A stretch of 64,000 nucleotides of DNA. Source: Camarhynchus parvulus (Eukaryota; Chordata; Aves; Passeriformes; Thraupidae). Below, piece after piece: positions 25,901 through 36,870 of the stretch (the stretch's first letter is position 1; every line of letters starts with the position of its first letter). The position numbers were made by a program, and so were the translations under genes. The stretch is from assembly GCF_901933205.1 (NCBI RefSeq), contig NC_044590.1, positions 3,611,501 through 3,675,500 on the forward strand, read 5' to 3'. Below the pieces are notes generated by a model. It worked only from the letters and a program-made list of their open reading frames with translations. It searched no databases and was not told the DNA's origin.

Positions 25901-26976
25901 GCTCAGTGTGCAAAAATACTGCATCCCTCCCGCAGCATCTCTGGGCCAAAATCTGATACCCTCACCCAAAAGCACAAGAAATTACCCTGCAGATTGTCCA
26001 AATAGCATAAAAAAGAGGTAACTGTGAATGTTGCTGTTTTAAATTGATGTTCAAGGAACTGGTAATGATAGCATTGCAAGAAAACACAGCCCTGGCAGGA
26101 GCTTCCAGAAAGGAGGGTCCAGGGATGAGAAATACAAGCTGGGAGGTGAAAGGTGGACAGCAGGAGCATCCATCAGCATGGAGAGCTGCCCAGGGAGGGA
26201 AGTGACTGCTTTCTGTTTCTTTGCAACAGTGATGTAGATCTTGTAAATTCTGAGGGAGTAAAAGAGTAGTTTGTATTCTGAAGATTCTTTCCTGAATAAG
26301 AGAATACTAGAAAAGCTTCAGTCATCAAGATGCGTACAGCTGCAGGGATCACTGGCACAAAAATCTTTCAGAGTAAGCAAAGGGAGCAGTTTCTAGGTCT
26401 GCATGAGGAGGGATTTGAATTTCTGATCAGCTCAATCACACAGGATACACTTTTCAAAGCTGAGTAACTAAAACTGTGCTAAAAACCTGCAGTTTGGTAG
26501 GAATATGAGCAGCCTTTCCTTCCTGCAGCATTGCTGGATGGCAGCGAGTCGTGCACAGAGCCTAGCACAGCCCAGACATGTCAGACCCACCTGGAATGTG
26601 CTGCACCACAGGCTCTGCTCATGCAAGGAAGGAATTGTCTTCTCCCAGAGACCTCTGATTGCCCATTGCTCATCTCCCACCTGGCAGCTGCTTCCAGAGC
26701 ACAGTGGCCACTTGCTGAGGCAGCTGGATGCCCACAGAAAGAGGTATCTCCTTGAGAAACCTGAGTGGGTTTTTGTGCCCAGATGGGCTGGTGCCCACAG
26801 GATTTACATCACAGGTGGTTAACACAGAGATCAGGTGCTGCTCTAGGAGAAGTCTTAGTTCCCTGTGCATGAGCAGCTTTAAGAGTCCCTCTTCTCAAGA
26901 GGATGGCAGGGGGGCCTCAGCTTTCACTGCTCATGGTTTAGCTAAGATGAAATGATGTGTTGATGTGTTGTTTTAG
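22950..26976 (+). other. PHACTR3: PHACTR3 intron (about 4.0 kb) with a 12-bp minisatellite
   Basis: A phase-1 intron with donor GTAAGT and acceptor GTTGTTTTAG. Apart from the GC-rich block around 24.8-25.7 kb, which holds a 12-bp tandem repeat, I see no RNA gene or mobile element. Long open frames on both strands between 24.8 and 25.7 kb reflect the GC-rich, stop-poor composition and carry no recognisable domain. Confidence 0.85.
24885..24943. repeat. 12-bp minisatellite, about five copies
   Basis: The unit GGCAGTGGCCCT (variant GGCAGTGTCCCT, last copy AGCAGTGGCCCG) repeats about five times. As 12 is divisible by three, all forward frames stay open, and one reads as a Gly-Ser-Gly-Pro repeat. 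That explains the apparent ORF, and I do not consider it coding. Confidence 0.85.
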
Positions 26977-27159
26977 ATACTGAAGGCAAAGCCTGCACTG
27001 GTGACGATGGCACGAGGGTGACACAGAGCGAGGCTCCAGCAGCTGTGTGCCAGGCACTCACCTCAGAGGAGGAGCAGCAGGACACCACAACTGCGGCCAC
27101 AACGAATGTGACCTCCTTTGGTGAGGAGCTGCACTTGGATGAGCTGAAAGAAGATGCAG
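26977..27159 (+). CDS. PHACTR3: PHACTR3 exon: acidic linker, first part
   Basis: This 183-nt exon begins with two bases of a split Asp codon and encodes DTEGKACTGDDGTRVTQSEA and onward to HLDELKEDA. It equals the human segment (DAESKTCNPDGG ... HLDDA) in length, about 61 residues, while sharing only scattered residues such as the QSE and LTSE words. This is the low-complexity, Glu/Thr-rich and probably disordered linker between the N-terminal RPEL and the C-terminal repeats, where the family diverges fast. The acceptor is TTGTTTTAG. The donor GTATTG is weak; read-through meets a TAA at about 27201. The intron phase is 1 on both sides. Confidence 0.9.
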
Positions 27160-30100
27160 GTATTGCATATAAAACGTTTTCAAAAAACCATGAAGTGTTA
27201 TAACAACATTTCTGCTGAGGGGTTGAATGTGTCAGTGCACTAAAGGGTCAAAGCACCTTGTTCTGCCCAGCCCACACTAGGTTAGCAATTGGTGCCTAAT
27301 AGCAGTGATTCTTGAGACTTCTACCAAGCTGAGGAACTACACAAAGCTTGGCATGATGGGATTAGTTGAATTATGAGATGATCCGGTCTTGGCATGGTGC
27401 CCCTTTGGTAGCAGCAGTGGCTGCTGTGAAGATGAAATAAGCTTCTCTTAAAGAGATTTCTTAAACTTCTGTGCCAAGCCTGAATGTATTAGTCCTGACT
27501 CGGGAGAACAATGCCAATACACAGCCCACACTGTCCATGTCACCACTCTGTCCCCAGCATGCTGCAAACACCAGTGAATTTTGATGCCAGGAGCAGAGAT
27601 CAGCTAAGCCAGGCTCCTTTGGTGCAGCTCTGTGAGCTCATCCATGGCAGCCCTGCCTAGGGACTGGAGCAGCCAGGCACAGCCCGGCAGCTGCAGGGCT
27701 CCATTCACCTCCTGACAACCAAGAAATGCAAAGCTGCAGAGATAATGCTTTATCCTGGTTTGTGAGGACTGTCATGTGGTGATTATGGATTTTCCTGCCC
27801 TCTGGGCAATCTTTACACCTTCTCCATCTGCCCTGGCTGCCTTTTGTTCTCTGTCCCACCCCTTCAGGCCCTGCTTTCTTGGGGGTCCCAGCCCCTGGCT
27901 GCTTCCACCCTCAGAATGGAAATCATTCCCTCATCTGCTGAGTCCAAACCCACTCATCTCCCTGTTCTTACAGCAACCAGATCGAATCTTGACCAGATTA
28001 CAGGTTTCTTTTCTTCTTTCTCTATTCTAGAGCATTTAATTCTGTATCACTAATGAAATTTATTTCTGAACTTCTAATTCTTACCATTGGGACATACTAT
28101 CATGGAAAGATAGCACTAATAAGGTGTCATGTGTCTAACCTTATGGCTCTGCATAAACTCATAGTGTGATTTAAAATTTACCTTACAGTGTGTTCAAAAT
28201 CGTGTATTGAAGCTTTCAAAATCATCCCAATTTCTTTCCCTAATCCTAGCTCCTTTTATTGTCTCCCTGAAACAATCTTTCCCGTCTTCTTAATTTCTTT
28301 TCCACCATTTTTTGAGGTGTCATTTTCCCAGGTTCCACAAAAACATGACAGTGGGATTACATTCTCCTGTCTCCTTAGTCTGAGAGACTCCAATTTGTAG
28401 GAAGTCTTTCTGCCTCTCCTGTTGGTGGCCTCTGGCTTTCAAAATAATTACTGCTGATCTTGTCTTTATGTGCTTATTTCTCCCTGTCTGTACATCCTAG
28501 CATTCCTGTCTCTAGTGAGTGCACCTGAAGGAATTAATTGGGTGGGAAAGCTCTTCAAAATTGTCAGTGTGCTGCTAAATTTATTATAATGTTGAGTTTT
28601 TTATAACATTTGCCCTTGGGCTCAATCTAGGCCTAATGCAGTGGGTGTCTTTCCAGATTCACGTGAATAAGTGACCAGCTAGAAACAAAATGAATGGATT
28701 TGCTTTGTACCCAATGTGTTCTATGTCATCCTGAGGATGTGGGGAAGAGCAGAAAACACAATTTGCAGACTTCATGTTGATGCTAATACACGGAAAAGAA
28801 CAACCAGGGCACAAAGAGGGCAGTTTTCCCCACCTCCCCAGTGGGCTTGGGGACAGTCCCAATGGGAGGATTTCTACCTGGTAATGAGATGGCATTTTGA
28901 CAAGTGGCACTCCATGAATAATTCTAGTGCTGAGCACTTGGAATACTTTCAGCAGGATAATATTCACTCTGCAGTATGAAATCTGTTAATGGGTTTGTGA
29001 GCTCAGGACTCAGGTCTGCCTGACACCCTCCCAGAGCAGGGTGGAGCTCAGGACCCAAAAAGTCTGGCTGGGGCTGGGAGCCTTTTGTTCCACCTGCTCT
29101 GCAGCAGAGGCCCCACTGTGGCTGTGCCAAGCAGCCCTTCCTGTCCCAGGGACAGCCCCAGGGGAGCTACTGCCAGGGAAAGCATTGCTCCTCTCAGGGA
29201 ATGCACTCAAATCTGACTCATTTTCCTCTCCAGCTCCTAACATCTACTGGGCTCTTGATCTTTCACTAATGTAACCCATTAGTGACTCTGTTTTTCCCTT
29301 CCTCTATTACACATTTTGTCTCCTGTGCAATGGGCACAAACACCTAACTGATGTCATCCTGGAACAAGGCATTTCCCTAGAAGTACATTTTAAAAAAATT
29401 ATTTCCTTCTGTAATTCACATAACTATCCCATACAGCAGCTTTCCTGTCATGACAGATTTCACAAGAACCCCTGGTAATGATGCATATTTATTCTTTCCT
29501 GTCTCTTTTGAATGATAAATACTCATTCTTCCCCTTCTAGGCACACTCATTAATCTGTTTGTCAACAAATTAAATGCCATTATCTTGCCAATGCTATTGT
29601 TTCCAACTGCCTCAGTGCCTTGGTGCCTCCCCACGCACTCTGAGCACGAGGCTGCTGAATGTTCATTAATACAGACAGTTTGAATTCCCAACGAGACACA
29701 AAACTGAGCCAAGAAAAGATTTGTGATGCAGCAGCTGTGGGTGCCACTGCAGTGAGATTTCAGGAGATGGCCTAGAATGGTTTGGAGGGAAAGGTGCCCT
29801 GGACAGACAATCCAGAGTACCCAAAGGAGTGGGATTTGCCCAGGAGTTTGGACGTCTCTCATGTTCTGCATGACCCCAGCTCTGGATCCTCAGCACAGGA
29901 AGACATGGAGCTGCTGGAGGTCCAGAGAGGCACCAAAAGGATCAGAGGGATGGAACCTCTCCTGAGAGAGCAGCCTGACAGAGTTGGAGTCAGCCAGCCT
30001 GGAGAAAAGAAGGCTCCAGGGAGATCTTGTTGCAGCCTTTCAGTACTTGAAGGGAGCTTATAAAAAAGATGGAGACAAAGTTTTTGATAGGACCTGTTGT

Positions 30101-31543
30101 GGTACAACACAGGGCAATGTTTTTAAACTGAAAGAATGAAGATTCAGGCTAAATACAAGGAAGAATTATTTTATAATGAGTGGTAAAACAGTGGAACACA
30201 CTGTCCAGAGAGGTGGTAGATGCTTCATCCCCGGGAACATTCAATGTCAGGCTGGATGGGACTCTGAGCAATTTGATCTCGTTGATGATGTCCCTGCTTA
30301 TTTCAGGGGATTGGACTAAATTCCTTTAAAGATCTCTTCCAACACAAAATATCCTATGATTCTGTGCTTAGGAGAGGTTTAAACACTGATCTCCCCATTT
30401 GGATGAGTGCTTCCCCCCTCTGGGGTAGGAAAAATAACCCTCATGGCTACTGCTGAGCCCAGAGTGGCTGGAAATGCACTTTGGAGGGAGCCTGGCCATG
30501 GCTGGGATCAGAGTCAGCCCCCAGGCTTCCTGTGAGTCCCTCACCTGGCCAGGCAGGGGTCAGGACAAATCGTGACAGTGAAAGCTCAGCAGTGAGGCTC
30601 TGTGTGAGTCTGGGCACTGTCAGGGCAGCTGTATCTGAGCAGAATTCAAGGATGCTAATTTTGGACTTCATCACTGAAATTTCACCTGTGTCCTGCTTCA
30701 CTTCATGCCTTTCTGCATCCATTCCCCTGTGCCCTCATCACAGCCTGGTCAATTTGATGAACTGCTCAGTGATTCAGCCTGCACTAACTTTCACAGCTAA
30801 GTGCTTTTGCCATCCTTGCAGAGACAGTCCTGAAATGAGCAGTGCTTCACCATCTCAAACCAGGGCTTTGGAGGCTGATTTCTTTTCTTCAGTACTTCAC
30901 CAATTCCCTGTTCCACTCTAACTGCTCAGATCCAATTGCAAATCTTTTTCGTGGCAGAGTCTTTTTGGTTATCAACTTTAACCTCAGAAAACGCTCAACA
31001 GCTCTGGAGTCAGGTACACTAAAAGAGGACTCAGAAAACAAGTTGAAATAATGTATTAAATAAAATAAAAATCATATTGGGAAAATAAACACACATCAAC
31101 TATTGGAAGATCAGTTTTTAGGTGATATTCTGAGTTTGATACTCCTTGCCCTTTGGTGGTGTGTTCCTAGACAGAAGAGTGCTCACCCAGGAACTGTGAC
31201 ACCACAGCTGTGTGCTCTGAGAAAATTCATTGCTGTTCTCAAAAGTTGCTTTGCCTTGCTATCCTCATTATTTAAAAAAAGGAGAAAAAGGCTTTAGGGA
31301 AGTAAAGGAAGCTCAGCAGTTTTCTCAGGAACATCAAAACCAACATTTCCTCAATATCATCATATGTTTTATTCTTCACCTGCCCTGGCTGGTTGGCTGT
31401 TTCACACAGTTGCTTTCACAGTGGAAAAGAAGTGTTTCTAGCTGTGTGCCATGTGTTCAGTTTTTCTGAATGTTCCTGGCATTGTCCCCTGGCCTATCAT
31501 TATTAACCTCATGTTCCATTAATCTTACTCATCTTCCCACTAG
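27160..31543 (+). other. PHACTR3: PHACTR3 intron (about 4.4 kb) carrying a CR1 fragment
   Basis: A phase-1 intron with the weak donor GTATTG and acceptor ATCTTCCCACTAG. Its one recognisable insertion is a CR1 LINE 3' fragment on the + strand at about 29870-30366. The remainder shows no RNA gene or additional exon that I can support. Confidence 0.85.
29870..30366 (+). mobile_element. CR1 LINE 3' fragment, sense on + strand
   Basis: The stretch carries characteristic CR1 words in order: a ...CAGCACAGGAAGACATGGA block, GGATCAGAGGGATGGA, CAGCCTGGAGAAAAGAAGGC, GCAGCCTTTCAGTACTTGAA, TTTTTAAACTGAAAGAATGA, GGTGGTAGATGCTTCATCCC, ATTCAATGTCAGGCTGGATG, and the terminal CCTATGATTCTGTG. The last element corresponds to the ATTCTATG-type 3' end at which CR1 reverse transcription is primed. 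Only the terminal part of the element is present and it has diverged moderately, so it is a typical dead 5'-truncated copy. The left boundary is approximate. Confidence 0.92.
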
Positions 31544-31747
31544 CCAAGAAACCTTCAGCACCCACGGAAGAACTGGAAGATGCCAGCCTGCCAGCATCTG
31601 AAGACAGTCCACAAGCCTTACTTGTACCTGAATCCACAGATTCCCCCCAGAAGCAGACAGAAAGAAACCCAGCACAGCTTCCCAGCCCTCCATTGCTCCC
31701 AGCTCCACCACCTAAGGCAATCTCCAAAATCACCAAGAGCATAACAG
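31544..31747 (+). CDS. PHACTR3: PHACTR3 exon: proline-rich linker
   Basis: This 204-nt exon encodes AKKPSAPTEELEDASLPASE and onward to QLPSPPLLPAPPPKAISKIT and KSITG, the last Gly split. Human PHACTR3 ends the same exon with QLPSPPLLPTPPPKASSKTT and KNVTG, so the identity of the proline-rich tail is clear while the acidic first half has diverged. The SPPLLPAPPPK run is a potential SH3 or EVH1 ligand by composition only. The acceptor is CTTCCCACTAG and the donor GTCAGT is suboptimal. The exon is phase 1 on both sides and could act as a cassette. Confidence 0.93.
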
Positions 31748-34065
31748 GTCAGTCGTCACTGCTCAGTAAAGATTTCCCCATCCTTGATGTGCTGTTCACC
31801 TCCACAGCACTGTCAAATCCTTTTCTCATGCCTGTTTTGAAGCCCCAAACTGCTGAGAATCACTCAGTTATAGTGAGCAGTGACCATGTCTGGCTGCCTG
31901 ATAACAATGCACTGATCTTTGTACTTCACAGATTTATCTGAACCTCTCATGGGGATTATTTGTTGTGAGTCTACAGCACTAAACGCACATAAAACAAATC
32001 AAACCAACTGCAAACATCTGCTGAATCTCATGCTCATATTGATATGCCATAAAACACAAGGAAGATTTAAATGTTTTCATTACCTGGGCTCCCACTGGAG
32101 AGCAGGACAGCAGCCAAAATCTAGTTCAAGTCAAAGGTTCTGCAGAGGTTTCTGTCTGAAGGGTTTGCTCTCTAGGGCAGGTCTAAGCTAGAGCTATGAA
32201 ATCTGCTCTGAAGAGTGATACACCTGGCAATCCTCTGTGCCAGACTTTATTGAACATTTCCAAAAGCAATTCCCCTGGGCCTGGTTTTCTAATGTATTGC
32301 CAATGTTGTTACATTTCTCAACATTCTGGCACTGCAGAAAGGGTGCTAAAATGAGAATGATTTTAGTTGGTTCCAATTTCAGGGCCCCTACATATGGTAA
32401 AAGCAGCTAAAAGGGCCTTATTGCAAATGAAAATCAAGTCCTGACATATAAATGTCAGACCTGTTGGATATTTAGGCTTTTAAATGACAGCCATTATGTG
32501 AGCCCTGATTTGCATCCACACTCATCGTCTGGCACAATGAGCAGGGTTTTCAAAGTCACCAGGAAACAAAACATCAGAGGGGTTCTGTGACCTGACCACT
32601 GGGGCTTAGAGAAAATATTGAGGTTTTCAGCCTCTTTAAAGAAAATTACAAGTATTTGTTTCCCATGGAAACAATTCATACTTTTAAAAGCTGTAATAAC
32701 TCAAGTGGGAGCTGGATTCCAAATGGTGTTTTAGTGCTCCTCAGGAGCTGCTGTTCAGGTTATTTCACTGTCCTGGGCTGTGGGTGAGGCTCAAGCCTCC
32801 CCTTCTCCCCTGCAAGAGGAACAGACAGCCCCAGGCCCCCCCTGCCTTTGCTCAGCTGAGGAGAAGGCCATGCTTGGCATCAGATGTATTTGGAAACCCG
32901 ACCCATACAGGGTATAGAGATTACACCTCCACCAAGCACTTCAGGGCATTTAGAGTTCAGGTTTTTTTCTGCTTAACTCAAGTATTTCCTGTAGCATCTG
33001 AGATATTTTGAGTTTTGGTATTTATTTCTCATTTACATTTTCCACAAAGAACAACTCTGAATTTTCTCAATGACTCCAGTAACTCTGGACCCTTTTCCAA
33101 TAGTGATTATACATGTTTATTTTTGTGGGGATGTGGGGGCAGTGCTAAGTTAAAATTAAACAAATACCGTCAGTGAGTGAGAGGAAATACAAAAGTGTGG
33201 GGAGAGAGAAAGGGCAATTATGAAAGAAAAGGAAGATGAAGAGGTTGAAAAGCTCTTTTGTGTTTAGTTTTTCCCCTCCCTTAACAATGCTAGGGATGCT
33301 GTCAGCAGAGGAGTGAGGAGTAAGTCAAGCACCAATTAATCAGAGAGAGAAGGAACAGGGCAAGGTGCCAAGACATCACTTTACAAGATTATTCACTGAA
33401 CATCTGCCATTAGGACAAATAAGGTGTGATCTCAGGAAATTCTCAATATTGTCTAAAGCTGGAATGAAGATGAAATTGGCTCTTGAGCTGTTCCAGGAAG
33501 AAGCTGGTGTAAAGACAAAACAAAATCTTCTCTTTCTCTGCTGAGACCTGGCTCTTGCTCTGAGGAAACACAGACACCCTCTCTGTGTGCAGAGGATAAA
33601 GTGGCTCAGGAGGTGCTTTTGTCCATCACCTCAGGCCATGTGGGCAGCAATTGATCAGAAATCAATTTATCATTTATGATCTCCACAGCAGCACAGAATC
33701 AAACCCCCTGAGTACCAAACCGAGCTTTGCTCAGCAGAGCTTGGCTGTCTCCTGGCTGGAGCAGCACCTGATCAGTGCAGGAGGAGCTCTGGGGTGGGAA
33801 GGTGGCTCACACATTGCACATCAGGCATTGACTCTTGCAGCAGTGCCCCTGAGCCTCCAGACTTCCCAGATTTTAAACTGGGTAAGTTCTGGGCTAGTTT
33901 GAATAGAAATGAACAAAGCCATTGCTAAAGGTTCTGGGCTGGAGGGACACAAATGTGCACAAACACCTCCAGAGATAAAAAAAGTAATTGAGAGATTTTG
34001 TTGTGGATGCTCTCCCCCTCACCCCACAAACACAAAAAGATACCAGGCTTAGTGTTGCCACACTA

Positions 34066-34131
34066 AGATTTTCAGTGTTTGACTTTGGTTATGATTTCAG
34101 ATTTTCAGTGTTTGACTTTGGTTATGATTTC
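34066..34131. repeat. Perfect 33-bp tandem duplication
   Basis: A 33-base unit that starts AGATTTTCAGTGTTTGACTT occupies 34066-34098 and repeats base for base at 34099-34131. The lack of any mismatch suggests a recent event. Since 33 is divisible by three, the local open frame is simply lengthened and should not be taken as evidence for coding. Confidence 0.95.
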
Positions 34132-35395
34132 TTATTAAGCAAACTTAAGAAAATGCATGGTTTGGTAACCCTTATGCAGGATGTTGGCTCTGACAGGATA
34201 TATTTAATAACTGAAGTTAGTATTTTTTTGCTCTCTCCAGTTTTCTAGCAAGCTACCCTGCTAACTGGAACCAAGTCCTTGTTACAGGACTACTTCAGGA
34301 TAATCCTGGCCTGAGCAGAAGTTTTTTTCTGCTATGAATTGAAGGATTTATCTCAAAAGTAAGAGGAAAAAAAAAAAGGAAAAATTACCTATGAAAGCAC
34401 GTTTGTACCAAAGCTGGGCAAGCTGTGCCAGTTTAAATTCCTGTGTGAAGCACTAGGTGGCAACAAGGGACAAGAAATACTCTGGGATGAGAAGCTCAAA
34501 TTGCCTTTATCCACCCACAGGGTGTAATCATCTGCATGTGCCAGAGGCATGGGACACAGATATAGGAGAGGGGGAAAGGGGAAGAGGACAACAGAAAAAC
34601 TGATCAGCATCTTTTTCAGGGCAGATGTTCAGTCATCCTAAGGGATGTCATGTGAAGCCACCAAATTTACAACCAGGGAAATGTCCACTGTGCTTCAGAC
34701 TCAAATGCTAGGAAATGTATAAATCAGTCTAAATGTGTAACTCTGATTTCGGACAAAAGGTTTACATTGCATAGAAAATAGCCAAATTTGGGGCTAAATT
34801 TGCCCCACCTTTCTTTTTTTCTTGTTAGTGCTCAGTACCCCATCTTTCATTTGGATGTCATTTGGCAAGTTTTGTTATGCAAACATTATCCTCATATTAT
34901 AATGATTTTGGCATTTTCTCCACGGGCATTTGAAAGACAGAGGTCTGGGCTGCAATCAGAGAGGAGCAGCTAATAGGCACTGGTACATTTTGTCCAGACT
35001 CAGAACCACAGGGCATAAATTTTAATACAGTCTGCCAGAGTCCAGCAGAGAAAATGCTAGATTGGAAAGCCACCACAGCCCAAGCCTTTGGTGGTTAGGA
35101 GCAACAGTGTGGGCAAGCAAAAATGCAGTGGTGGGCTGGGAAAAAGGAGAATCTGATCCTGTGAGAAAGAGGGGAAGTGAAGAGGCATCTGTTTTGCTAG
35201 ATTAAAGATCTGGAGTGATACAGCGAGAGCCTTTTGAACTCAGTTACTCAGCCAGTTACCTCACAGCAAGAGCAAAACATCACCATTTATCCTCTGTTCA
35301 ATACAACAAATTAAGTTCAGTGCAGACACTTTGCAAAAAGAACAAAACAGAAAAAGCATTGCACAACCTCCTCCCCTCTTGTGCTTTGACAGCAG

Positions 35396-35482
35396 GAAGC
35401 GAAACAGACGATCCAGCCATGAAATCTCCTCCTTCCACCATCCTGAAGAACTATGTCATTGTGGGTTCCTCCCAAATCTCAG
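35396..35482 (+). other. PHACTR3: Possible in-frame 5' extension of the next PHACTR3 exon (alternative acceptor)
   Basis: A pyrimidine-rich tract (CCTCCTCCCCTCTTGTGCTT, then TGACAGCAG) ends in a tandem NAGNAG acceptor with cut points before 35393 or 35396. From either point the sequence stays open in the correct phase through to 35483 and encodes GSETDDPAMKSPPSTILKNY and VIVGSSQIS ahead of the conserved GQAALF. The 35396 form would add 87 nt (29 residues) and the 35393 form one more residue. The human main isoform, as I recall it, joins directly at VTGQATLF, which corresponds to the downstream acceptor at 35483. The insertion may be an alternative or bird-specific form, and only transcript data can decide. 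Confidence 0.45.
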
Positions 35483-35657
35483 GACAAGCTGCCCTCTTCC
35501 ACCCCTCTGGCCAGAAAAGCTGCGAGCCCCATGGCAGAGGCCAGGTAACAACGCCCACTGGTTCCCCTCACCTGGCTGCCGTTCATCTGCCTTTACCTCC
35601 CAGCAGAGTCATTGAAGAACTCCACAGGGCTCTGGCCACCAAACACCGGCAGGACAG
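35483..35657 (+). CDS. PHACTR3: PHACTR3 exon: conserved TPTGSPHL / SRVIEELHRALATKHRQD segment
   Basis: With the acceptor CCTCCCAAATCTCAG, this 175-nt exon encodes GQAALFHPSGQKSCEPHGRG, TTPTGSPHLAAVHLPLPPSR and VIEELHRALATKHRQD. Human PHACTR3 reads GQATLF ... STPTGSPHLTTVHRPLPPSR and VIEELHRALATKHRQD, so the second half is almost unchanged. The VIEELHRALA stretch should form an amphipathic helix and is conserved among paralogues (PHACTR1 has MIDELNKTLA there). I chose this start because it reproduces the human join and keeps the total at 420 codons against about 422 expected. The entry phase is 1 and the exit phase is 2, with the weak donor GTACCT. Skipping this exon alone would shift the frame, but skipping it together with the next would not. 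Confidence 0.92.
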
Positions 35658-36622
35658 GTACCTACAGCCTGCAGGCACAGGGCTGCATGAGGACACTCAT
35701 CCCACCACTTCATTTCTCTTGGAAAATGTTCCTATCCTGTTGCTGGTGTTTTAATTGCTGCTACAGCTTGGGTTTGCCTTCCTTGCGGTGTCACTGCTTG
35801 GAACAAACACCCCTGGTTAAAGTGCTTCATTTGGCAGCTATTTCATTGTATGTTCTTCCTTTATAAGGAGGCTGCTGTGGTGCAGGAGTAGGTTTTCAAG
35901 CAGGTAGAATCAGGTGATCATCCTTGATCTACTGCAAAAGAAAATCTTCCCCACAAGATACCAAGTTAGAGTAGGAAAGGCACATCCTGCCCAAGTACTC
36001 TACACATGAGAAATGCTGCGATTTCTGTCTCTTGGCTGACACAGGAGCACATACAAGATCCATTTTTAATACAAATGTGTTTGTGGGAGTACACTGGGTG
36101 CTGTATCTGGGTTCCATTATAAGCCCTCCTGTGTATCAGAGGAGGACAGAGCTAACTTTGCCATCCCAGAGCTTTGGAGTGCAGTTGGTAGCATTTCTCA
36201 GTTCCCTAACAACTACTGCCCCAGGGAACAGATTCACATGATGTCATTTCCAGGCCCTGTTAAACCTCTGTCATGATCATACAATATCATATGAATGGTC
36301 ATATTTCATGCCATGCATGTTTTACATTTAGAAGGATGTGTTGTTGTGGGGTTTTTAATCACTACAGTGTATCTTGTGACCATATATCAAAGAAAAACAT
36401 TATTCACCACCCCTCCATGTCTTATTTTAATGGCAGAGACAGGAAAGTAGATCCCCATTAGCCATTCTCAACTTGAAAATGCCACCCCATGTTGGTCCAT
36501 GCTGAACACCCTGCCTTGCCCTTTATGAGCTACTGGACGTTTTTTCTCATTCTCATGTAAGTTTCTACTGCAGCAATAAAACAATGTTTGTAAAATCTGG
36601 GCTGTGCATCTTCCACCCATAG
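35658..36622 (+). other. PHACTR3: PHACTR3 intron (965 bp)
   Basis: A phase-2 intron with donor GTACCT and an acceptor in the context CATCTTCCACCCATAG. No repeat or RNA gene is evident. The region around 36270-36440 is AT-rich and unremarkable. Confidence 0.88.
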
Positions 36623-36870
36623 CTTCCATGGAAGAGAAAGCAAAGGCTCTCCAAAAAAAAGGGTGGATGTCCGTCCCTCGAGAACATCGAGTATGGAGCG
36701 CAACAAAGAGAAGGAGAACTCGCTGAGTTATGGCAGTGACTCAGAAAACAAGAGGAACTCAGTTAAAGAGTCAGATGAGAACAAAGAAAACATGATCATG
36801 AACTCGGAGCTCAAGGAAGAGTCTGTTTTTTATCAGGATGAGGAAGTTCTGAACGACTCTGTTATTTCTG
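36623..36870 (+). CDS. PHACTR3: PHACTR3 exon: basic/acidic linker ahead of the C-terminal RPELs
   Basis: This 248-nt exon begins with the last base of a split Ser codon and encodes SFHGRESKGSPKKRVDVRPS, RTSSMERNKEKENSLSYGSD, SENKRNSVKESDENKENMIM and NSELKEESVFYQDEEVLNDS, closing with VISG. Human PHACTR3 has SFQGRESKGSPKKRLDVRLS and RTSSVERGKE at the start and YQDEEALNDSIISG at the end, so orthology is clear. KGSPKKR is a possible second basic targeting motif, and the second half is strongly acidic and likely disordered. The charged run resembles the acidic stretch that precedes the C-terminal repeats in all PHACTRs. The donor is GTAAGC. Entry is phase 2 and exit is phase 1. Confidence 0.95.

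Larger units (their letters stand above)
31748..35482 (+). other. PHACTR3: PHACTR3 intron (about 3.7 kb) with a 33-bp duplication
   Basis: A phase-1 intron with donor GTCAGT. Its 3' end depends on which acceptor is used: the one ending at 35482 matches the human protein, while a stronger-looking pyrimidine tract ends at 35392/35395. A perfect 33-bp direct duplication lies at 34066-34131. I see no CR1 element or RNA gene. Confidence 0.8.
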
